Source: Stutzerimonas zhaodongensis (GTDB lineage: Bacteria > Pseudomonadota > Gammaproteobacteria > Pseudomonadales > Pseudomonadaceae). Taken from it: DNA of 64,000 nt. A program made the translations under genes and the position numbers. Shown in pieces: positions 58,954 to 64,000 of the stretch. The DNA lies in assembly GCF_003696365.1 (NCBI RefSeq), contig NZ_RFFM01000002.1, positions 930,001 through 994,000 on the forward strand. Reading direction: 5' to 3'. Below the pieces are notes generated by a model. The model did no database searches and had not been told where the DNA came from. It saw only the letters and a program-made list of their open reading frames with translations. Numbering within the stretch: position 1 is the stretch's first letter; each line of letters opens with the position of its first letter.

Positions 58954-59649
58954 TTACCCTCGCAGCACGAAGGTTGGAAACAGCGTTCCCATCCGATCCC
59001 AGAGCTTCTGCTGATCATATGGCGGGTGGCTGTCTGTGAGGGTCTCGTCGAGCATCCGCGAGGTACGCACACATTGCACGGCAAAACGCTCCACTCCCAA
59101 AGCGCGGAGGCGCTGGGCCATGTCCCACAGACGATCTGCATCGAACAGCTGCCAATGGACCGTGGTGCGGCACTCGTGGGCAACCTCGCTTTCCAGCAGG
59201 TGCTCCAGACTCTTCCAATTGGCTTTGCCGCTGCCTTCTACGCCGGTGATCAGCGTGCTGTGCTCCGGCAATGCCTTGACGTCGAAGCCCACCCAATCCA
59301 CCAGCGGTAGCACCTGACGGAACAACCTGGGCTTGATGCCAGCGCTGTGCAGCCCGACTTTGAAGCCCATCGACCGGACCTGGGCAATGGCGTCTGGCAG
59401 GGCCAGTTGCAAGGTAGGTTCGCCACCGCTGAACACCACCGCCTCGAGCAAGCCGACACGCTGCTCGAGAAAACCTAGTACGTCCTGCCAGCTGCGCTCC
59501 TCGGCGCCGCAACTCGGAATCAACTGCGGGTTGTGGCAATAGCGACAACGCCAGCCACACCCCTGGCAGAACAATACGCAAGCCAGGTGATCGGGGAAAT
59601 CCAGCGTGGTCAGGGGCACCATGCCCCCGACCCTTAATGCAGCACCCAC
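58954..59649 (-). CDS. nrdG: Anaerobic ribonucleotide reductase activating protein
   Basis: NrdG is the radical SAM activase that makes the glycyl radical on class III ribonucleotide reductase. The 231-residue protein has the SAM cluster motif CQGCGWRCRYCHNP and FSGGEPTLQ. No ATG fits the N-terminus; GTG 59649 (VGAALRVGGMVPLTTLDFP) is chosen, two bases after the stop of the glycyl-radical ORF. It is the last gene of the nrdD unit. Confidence 0.88.
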   Translation of the reverse strand: MGAALRVGGMVPLTTLDFPDHLACVLFCQGCGWRCRYCHNPQLIPSCGAEERSWQDVLGFLEQRVGLLEAVVFSGGEPTLQLALPDAIAQVRSMGFKVGLHSAGIKPRLFRQVLPLVDWVGFDVKALPEHSTLITGVEGSGKANWKSLEHLLESEVAHECRTTVHWQLFDADRLWDMAQRLRALGVERFAVQCVRTSRMLDETLTDSHPPYDQQKLWDRMGTLFPTFVLRG

Positions 59650-59651
59650 GG

Positions 59652-59816
59652 CTACCGCGCCAAGCTGGCCGCTTGCTCGGTGAAATGCATGCGCTCCCGG
59701 TGCTCGGACTGCTTGCCGGGATTGAAGGCGGTAACCGGACGGTGATAGCCCATCACGCGGGTCCAGACTTCGCAGCGCTGGCGTTGGGCTTCGGGTAGTT
59801 GAGTGGCTTGGTTCAT
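59652..59816 (-). CDS. Detached C-terminal glycyl-radical domain of NrdD
   Basis: A 54-residue ORF with a strong AAGGAGA ribosome binding site before its ATG. Its centre, CEVWTRVMGYHRPVTAF and NPGKQSEHRERMHF, matches the glycyl-radical end of NrdD, which in usual enzymes directly follows the zinc cysteines; Gly23 in RVMGY is the radical site. The large NrdD (59885-61891) lacks this part. The two are in different frames and 68 bases apart, so they are separate proteins. It overlaps nothing and is two bases before nrdG. Confidence 0.8.
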   Translation of the reverse strand: MNQATQLPEAQRQRCEVWTRVMGYHRPVTAFNPGKQSEHRERMHFTEQAASLAR

Positions 59817-59846
59817 GTGGCTCTCCTTTAGCATTGATGGTTTGGC

Positions 59847-59876
59847 GCAAGATGGTCGCCAGCAAGCTGGCTCCTG
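59847..59876. repeat. REP-like palindrome between the two NrdD pieces
   Basis: GCCAGCAAGCTGGC (59858-59871) is a palindrome with GCCAGC and GCTGGC around AA. Read on the minus strand it is CAGGAGCCAGCTTGCTGGCGA, a common pseudomonad REP form. CAGCTTGCTGGCGA also occurs at 58767-58780. Confidence 0.6.
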
Positions 59877-59884
59877 AAACTCGA

Positions 59885-61891
59885 TCAGGCGCAGCAGCTT
59901 TGTTGCTTGGCGATAAGCGCCTCGTCGCATTTCGGGCAGAACTCGTGTTCACCGGCCAGGTAGCCGTGTACCGGGCATATCGAGAACGTCGGCGTCACGG
60001 TCAGGTAAGGCAGGCGGTACCGACCTAATGCGGTACGGACCAGGTTCTTGCACGCCTGTGCCGACGAGATCTGCTCGGCCATGTACAGGTGCAGCACCGT
60101 GCCGCCGGTGTACTTGGTCTGCAGTTCGTCCTGCAGCGCCAGCGCCTCGAAAGGGTCATCGGTAAAGCCCACCGGTAACTGCGAGGAGTTGGTGTAATAC
60201 GGCGCATCGGACGAACCGGCCTGCAGAATGTCAGGGAAGCGCTTCTGATCTTCCTTGGCGAACCGGTAAGTAGTGCCTTCGGCCGGCGTCGCTTCGAGGT
60301 TGTAGAGATGGCCGGTTTCTTCCTGAAAGCGCACCAGCACGGCGCGAACGTGATCGAGCAGTTCGATGGCCATGGTGCGGCCTGCCGGCGTATGAACACC
60401 CTCGGCGTCTTCGGTGAAGTTGCGCACCATCTCGTGCAGACCGTTCACGCCGATGGTGGAGAAATGATTACGCAAGGTGCCCAGGTAGCGTTTTGTGTAG
60501 GGATAAAGCCCGGCATCCATGTGATGCTGAATCACCTTGCGCTTGACCTCGAGGCTCTGCATAGCCATTTCCAGCAGAGCGTCCAGGTGCTCGTAGAGAC
60601 TCTTGCGATCACCCTGATGCAGATAGCCCAGCCGCGCGCAATTGATGGTCACCACACCCAGAGAACCCGTCTGCTCGGCAGACCCGAACAGCCCACCGCC
60701 ACGCTTGAGCAGTTCGCGAACGTCCAATTGCAGGCGGCAACACATGGAGCGCACCTGGTTGGGCTGCATGTCCGAGTTGAGGAAGTTCTGGAAGTACGGC
60801 AAGCCATAGCGCGCCGTCATCTCGAACAGCCTGTCGGCGTTTTCGCTGTCCCATGGGAAATCGTGGGTGATGTTGTAGGTTGGGATTGGAAAGGTGAACA
60901 CCCGACCGAGCCCGTCGCCCGCCTGCATCACTTCGATATACGCGCGGTTGATCAGCTCCATCTCATGCTGCAGCTCGCCATAGGCGAACGGCATCTCTTC
61001 GCCGCCGATATAGGGGATCTGCTCACGCAGGTCTTCCGGGCAAACCCAGTCGAAGGTCAGGTTTGTGAACGGGGTCTGCGTGCCCCAGCGCGACGGAACG
61101 TTGAGGTTGTAAATGAACTCTTGAATGGCCTGGCGGATTTCAGCAAAGCCCAGATTGTCCTTGCGCACGAACGGCGCGAGATAGGTATCGAAGGAGCTGA
61201 AGGCCTGCGCTCCGGCCCATTCGTTCTGCAGCGTTCCGAGGAAGTTGACCATCTGCCCGAGCGCACTCGACAGATGCTTGGGCGGCCCCGCCTCGACCCG
61301 TCCCGAAATCCCGTTAAAGCCTTCGTTGAGCAAGGTGCGCAGCGACCAACCGGCGCAATAGCCGGCCAGCATGTCCAGATCATGGATATGCAGATCGCCT
61401 TCGCGGTGCGCCGTTCCGATTTCCGGGCTGTAGACCTCATCCAGCCAGTAGTTGGCGGTGACCTTGCCGGACACGTTGAGGATCAGCCCGCCCAGGGAAT
61501 ACCCCTGGTTGGCATTGGCACGCACGCGCCAGTCCTCACGGGACAGGTATTCGTTCATCGAGGCAGCGACGTCGACGATCGCCTTGCGGTCGCGTCGCAA
61601 TCGACCATGTTGCTCGCGATAGACAATATAGGCGCGCGCGGTGCCGTAATGCCCGGATTCCATCAGCACACGCTCTACCGCGTCCTGGGCCTGCTCGACC
61701 TCCACGACCCGTTGCGGCAGACGCTCCAGCACCTGCGCGGCCAGCTCCCGAGCGGTGGCCTGATCGAACTCACCAGTGGCCAGACCCGCCGCCTCGATAG
61801 CAGCCCTTATCTTGTCCAGTTCGAATGCCACCAGACGACCATCCCGCTTGCGCAACGAGATCGGTCGGCTCATCTGATCAAGCCCCAACAT
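59885..61891 (-). CDS. nrdD: Anaerobic ribonucleoside-triphosphate reductase, large part without glycyl loop
   Basis: Class III ribonucleotide reductase makes dNTPs without oxygen. The 668-residue protein has an ATP-cone (about residues 8-95, SLRKRDGRLVAFELDKIRAAI), the catalytic barrel (NTCHLHDLDM-type HIHDLDMLAGYCAGWSLRTLL and SMCCRLQLD), and ends with the zinc motif CPVHGYLAGEHEFCPKC plus 13 unusual residues. The glycyl-radical RVxGY segment that should follow is missing; it is encoded at 59652-59816. ATG 61891 has GGAGG upstream. Confidence 0.9.
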   Translation of the reverse strand: MLGLDQMSRPISLRKRDGRLVAFELDKIRAAIEAAGLATGEFDQATARELAAQVLERLPQRVVEVEQAQDAVERVLMESGHYGTARAYIVYREQHGRLRRDRKAIVDVAASMNEYLSREDWRVRANANQGYSLGGLILNVSGKVTANYWLDEVYSPEIGTAHREGDLHIHDLDMLAGYCAGWSLRTLLNEGFNGISGRVEAGPPKHLSSALGQMVNFLGTLQNEWAGAQAFSSFDTYLAPFVRKDNLGFAEIRQAIQEFIYNLNVPSRWGTQTPFTNLTFDWVCPEDLREQIPYIGGEEMPFAYGELQHEMELINRAYIEVMQAGDGLGRVFTFPIPTYNITHDFPWDSENADRLFEMTARYGLPYFQNFLNSDMQPNQVRSMCCRLQLDVRELLKRGGGLFGSAEQTGSLGVVTINCARLGYLHQGDRKSLYEHLDALLEMAMQSLEVKRKVIQHHMDAGLYPYTKRYLGTLRNHFSTIGVNGLHEMVRNFTEDAEGVHTPAGRTMAIELLDHVRAVLVRFQEETGHLYNLEATPAEGTTYRFAKEDQKRFPDILQAGSSDAPYYTNSSQLPVGFTDDPFEALALQDELQTKYTGGTVLHLYMAEQISSAQACKNLVRTALGRYRLPYLTVTPTFSICPVHGYLAGEHEFCPKCDEALIAKQQSCCA

Positions 61892-61975
61892 TACGCCTCC
61901 ATCACCATATGTAGTTAAAAGCAAACCGCTAAACACAACATGATGGGAATGTAGGCAATATCGGCGTAGAACGAA

Positions 61976-61989
61976 TTGACCATCGTCAA
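61976..61989. promoter_or_regulatory. FNR/DNR box upstream of nrdD
   Basis: TTGACCATCGTCAA, a perfect palindrome TTGAC-N4-GTCAA, differs from the TTGAT-N4-ATCAA consensus by one base in each half. It is about 92 bases from the nrdD start and about 143 from the regulator gene. Confidence 0.65.
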
Positions 61990-62041
61990 TTCGGCCCGGA
62001 TGTATTCACAGTCCGGCCCAAAGCCTCTGCGGCCAGCAATC

Positions 62042-62055
62042 TTGTCCGTGATCAA
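62042..62055. promoter_or_regulatory. FNR/DNR box upstream of the dnr-like gene
   Basis: TTGTCCGTGATCAA has a perfect ATCAA half and a 3/5 TTGTC half with N4 spacing. It lies about 78 bases before the regulator ATG. Confidence 0.5.
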
Positions 62056-62125
62056 GGAGGCAGGCGGATGCGTGCTTCTAGGATGCAACCTCCAACATTC
62101 CCGGACGTGCGCCGGTGGAGGAAAC

Positions 62126-62803
62126 ATGCTGACCGAAACATCGCTCGTTGCGGACCTTCGCCGGCATCACCTGTTCAGCCGGCTGCCTGAGACGGCACTG
62201 CAGGAAGTCTGCGCCTCGGCCAATCTCAAGCGACTGCCTGCGGGCGCCTCGCTTTTCCACCAGGGTGACAAAGCCGAACGCTTTTACTTTCTGTTCAGCG
62301 GCCAGGTGAAGCTGCACCGGGTGGTCTGCGATGGTCAGGAAAAACTGGTCGAAGTCATCCGCCCCGGCGAGTCATTCGCAGAGGCCCTGCTGTTTACTGG
62401 CGCACCGAACTACCCGGTCAGCGCCACGGCACTCAAGGCAAGCCTCGTCGCCAGCCTCAATGGCGCGCACTACAGGCGCATGCTCGAGCAACACCCCAGT
62501 ATCTGCCTGGACATTCTCGGCACCCTGAGCATCCGCCTGCATCAACGCCTGAACGAGATCGACACCTTGACGCTGGCCAACGCCAGCCACCGTGTGGTGC
62601 GCTTTCTCTACCAGTCCCAGGAGGATGACAGCGGCGTGGTCACCCTGGATGTGCCCAAGCGTTTGATCGCCTCCAAGCTCGGCATTCAGCCGGAAACCTT
62701 CTCGCGCATCCTGCACCGTCTGATCGAGTCCGGGATGATCAGCGTGCAACGGCGGCGCATCGAGATACTGGATAGCCGGGGGCTGGCTGCTTACCACGAC
62801 TGA
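62126..62803 (+). CDS. Crp/Fnr-family regulator, DNR type
   Basis: A 225-residue regulator with a cyclic-nucleotide-type beta barrel (about 15-115), a long dimer helix and a winged helix with PETFSRIL, the E-x-x-S-R pattern for FNR-box binding. It lacks the cluster cysteines of Anr/Fnr and looks like DNR, which senses NO through heme and controls denitrification. P. stutzeri has several such paralogs (DnrD, E, S), and I cannot say which this is. GGAGG precedes the ATG. Confidence 0.85.
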   Translation: MLTETSLVADLRRHHLFSRLPETALQEVCASANLKRLPAGASLFHQGDKAERFYFLFSGQVKLHRVVCDGQEKLVEVIRPGESFAEALLFTGAPNYPVSATALKASLVASLNGAHYRRMLEQHPSICLDILGTLSIRLHQRLNEIDTLTLANASHRVVRFLYQSQEDDSGVVTLDVPKRLIASKLGIQPETFSRILHRLIESGMISVQRRRIEILDSRGLAAYHD

Positions 62804-62827
62804 TCAAGGGCGAAACGGCTCAGGTTC

Positions 62828-62841
62828 TTGATGATCATCAT
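62828..62841 (+). promoter_or_regulatory. FNR/DNR box before the DGC gene
   Basis: TTGATGATCATCAT matches TTGAT-N4-ATCAA at nine of ten positions. It lies about 67 bases before the start at 62902. Confidence 0.65.
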
Positions 62842-62901
62842 GGGTCGTCAGTCGATCGGCCAAGATACTGCGGTGAGTCATTCAGGATCGGGAGAACAAA
62901 C

Positions 62902-63297
62902 ATGACAACACCCCGCCTACCGCTTGTGTATTCCTGTTCGGGTTGCTCCAACGTGGCGCAACTGGCCAACACCCTGGCGGTGCGCCTTGACCGTGCCGGG
63001 CTCGCGGAAATGTCCTGCATCGCCGGCGTCGGCGGGCGGGTCAGCTCACTGGTCAATAAAGCCAACTCGGGCCGGCCTATCCTCGCCATCGACGGCTGCC
63101 CCCTGCATTGCGCCCGCGCATGCCTGGCCCAACATGGCGTGGTTGCCGATGTGCACATCACGCTCAGCAGCTACGGCCTGCGCAAGCGCTATCGGGATGA
63201 CTGCTCCGAAGCCGAAGCGAACGCCCTCTTCGAAGACATGCGCAACATCATCGCCAGCGATCGCATGAAGCCCCGGCATCGGCTTCATTCGGTCTAG
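62902..63297 (+). CDS. DGC-domain putative zinc-binding protein
   Basis: A 131-residue protein of the DGC family, named after the Asp-Gly-Cys motif, here AIDGCPLHCARACL. A CxxC pair in YSCSGCSN near the start and the C-x3-C-x3-C end give at least five cysteines that could bind zinc or a cluster. Function is unknown. It has an FNR/DNR box, and its stop shares CTAG with the stop of convergent ubiT, so it is part of the anaerobic block. Confidence 0.8.
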   Translation: MTTPRLPLVYSCSGCSNVAQLANTLAVRLDRAGLAEMSCIAGVGGRVSSLVNKANSGRPILAIDGCPLHCARACLAQHGVVADVHITLSSYGLRKRYRDDCSEAEANALFEDMRNIIASDRMKPRHRLHSV

Positions 63298-63785
63298 CTC
63301 GCCGGCTGCACAAGGCCTGCCTGGGCGACTTCCTCCCCCGCGCCTTGCAACAGCTTCCACAGCCACGGCGGCAGCATGTCCGGATCAAGACTGTCGATCA
63401 GGTTCTTGATCGAAAGACCGAGTTCGGTATCGCCCTCGATCACCAGCCGACGCCGAAAGAATAAGGTATCGGGATCCTCCTGGCGGCTGGCCAGCAGCAG
63501 GAACTCCCGCCAGTTGCCCCGAATGGTGACCTGCACCGGAGCCTGCTCGGCGATCTTCAGTTTCTGGCCGTCGCAGGTCAGGCACCAGGCCAGTTTGAGA
63601 TCAGCAACTTCGAGGCGCATCCAGTTACCTTCCAGCGCTTCGAACGCATTCTCAGACAGGGGCGCAGCAAAGATCTGATTCAGGCTGCGCTCCAGCGCGA
63701 TGCGTTGTAGCTGGAACGGCGCTCGGGCCGCCAGGGGCAGCAAGCGCTCACTGAGCTTCAATAAATGGGCGCGCGGCTTCAGCAT
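63294..63785 (-). CDS. ubiT: UbiT, SCP2-domain factor for oxygen-independent ubiquinone synthesis
   Basis: A 163-residue SCP2/YhbT-type lipid-binding protein that assists UbiU-UbiV in anaerobic ubiquinone synthesis. It has KLSERLLPLAARAPFQLQRIALE, LEGNWMRLEVADLKLAWCLT and a LVIEGDTELGLSIKNLIDSLD end. It starts inside the ubiV stop codon, so the two are coupled. The pathway is needed for anaerobic respiration on nitrate in P. aeruginosa. Confidence 0.85.
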   Translation of the reverse strand: MLKPRAHLLKLSERLLPLAARAPFQLQRIALERSLNQIFAAPLSENAFEALEGNWMRLEVADLKLAWCLTCDGQKLKIAEQAPVQVTIRGNWREFLLLASRQEDPDTLFFRRRLVIEGDTELGLSIKNLIDSLDPDMLPPWLWKLLQGAGEEVAQAGLVQPAS

Positions 63786-64000
63786 AATCCAGCCTCCTCG
63801 GCGCGCAGCATGCCGGGCTGGCCATGCCAGTAGCCGTTACATCCATCGACGGCGAGCGGCGGCAGACCGCCCTTGCGCACCGCGTCGAAAGCCTCGACCA
63901 CCTCGACCATTCCCGATGCGCGCGGGCTCAGGCGCAACAAATCAGCGCCGCACTCGACAAGCGCCGGATAATCCGCCAGCAGGTTGCTGACCGAAGCAGA
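63779..64000 (-). CDS. ubiV: UbiV, C-terminal 73 residues (continues past window)
   Basis: The frame is open from the right window edge to TGA at 63779-63781. It reads ...GADLLRLSPRASGMVEVVEAF, then DGCNGYWHGQPGMLRAEEAGLC, which matches the end of UbiV (YhbV), a U32-family 4Fe-4S protein that with UbiU hydroxylates ubiquinone precursors without oxygen. The N-terminal part lies outside. It overlaps ubiT by seven bases. Confidence 0.8.
   Translation of the reverse strand, partial: SASVSNLLADYPALVECGADLLRLSPRASGMVEVVEAFDAVRKGGLPPLAVDGCNGYWHGQPGMLRAEEAGLC

Noticed and set aside
59652-59891. A simple frameshift or sequencing error splitting nrdD
   Set aside because: The gap is 68 bases, contains a palindrome, and the small ORF has a strong ribosome binding site. 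A single indel would not join the two parts, and nothing between them looks like NrdD. Not fully excluded without other genomes.

Overview
The window is a gammaproteobacterial chromosome segment that most closely resembles Stutzerimonas (Pseudomonas stutzeri group). The evidence is the set of pseudomonad gene orders (pcnB-folK-panBCD-pgi; rimP-nusA-infB-rbfA-truB-rpsO-pnp; grpE-dnaK-dnaJ-dapB-carAB-greA; fur opposite bamE), moderately high GC, and an L/D-lactate operon (lldR-lldP-lldD-dld) next to an anaerobic block with a DNR-type regulator. I see no phage, IS element, CRISPR array or integrase; almost everything is core genome.

Layout. 1-3478: 3' end of pcnB, then folK and the pantothenate genes panB, panC and panD. 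3758-12464: pgi, an MpaB-type (DUF2236) protein, a thiolase, an rRNA methyltransferase, a DUF748 envelope protein and two tandem DUF2845 proteins. 12540-28405, nearly all minus strand: a BON protein, then (in transcription order from the right) rlmE, ftsH, folP, glmM, tpiA, secG, tRNA-Leu(GAG), tRNA-fMet, rimP, nusA, infB, rbfA, truB, rpsO and pnp. 28487-40968: yhbY, a small membrane protein, greA, carB, carA, dapB, dnaJ, dnaK, grpE and the divergent SOS gene recN. 40991-43516: fur, bamE, rnfH, ratA and smpB. 43607-50594: the lactate regulon. 50761-53091: a small periplasmic protein, tmRNA, a TlpA-type thioredoxin and an acidic mini-protein. 53103-57955: an MFS exporter and a Fur-boxed ftrABCD ferrous-iron uptake operon. 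57956-59880: a patchy stretch with a GNAT gene, REP-like palindromes and a duplicated ftrD tail. 58954-64000: an anaerobic block with nrdG, a split nrdD, a DNR/FNR regulator, a DGC-domain protein, ubiT and the end of ubiV.

The most notable observation is in the anaerobic block. The class III ribonucleotide reductase is encoded in two pieces: a 668-residue NrdD that stops just after its zinc-site cysteines, and a separate 54-residue ORF carrying the glycyl-radical loop. The two are separated by a REP-like palindrome, are in different frames, and each has its own strong ribosome binding site. Three FNR/DNR boxes link nrdD, the regulator and the DGC gene, and ubiT/ubiV would supply quinone without oxygen, so the block reads as an anaerobic growth module.

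Other regulatory sites readable directly are sigma-32 promoters before grpE and, overlapping the grpE stop codon, before dnaK; a LexA box before recN; two LldR-type operators; a Fur box before ftrA; and a hairpin plus short leader ORF before the TTG-initiated carA. Domain and family assignments come from recognising sequence motifs by eye; no search was run.
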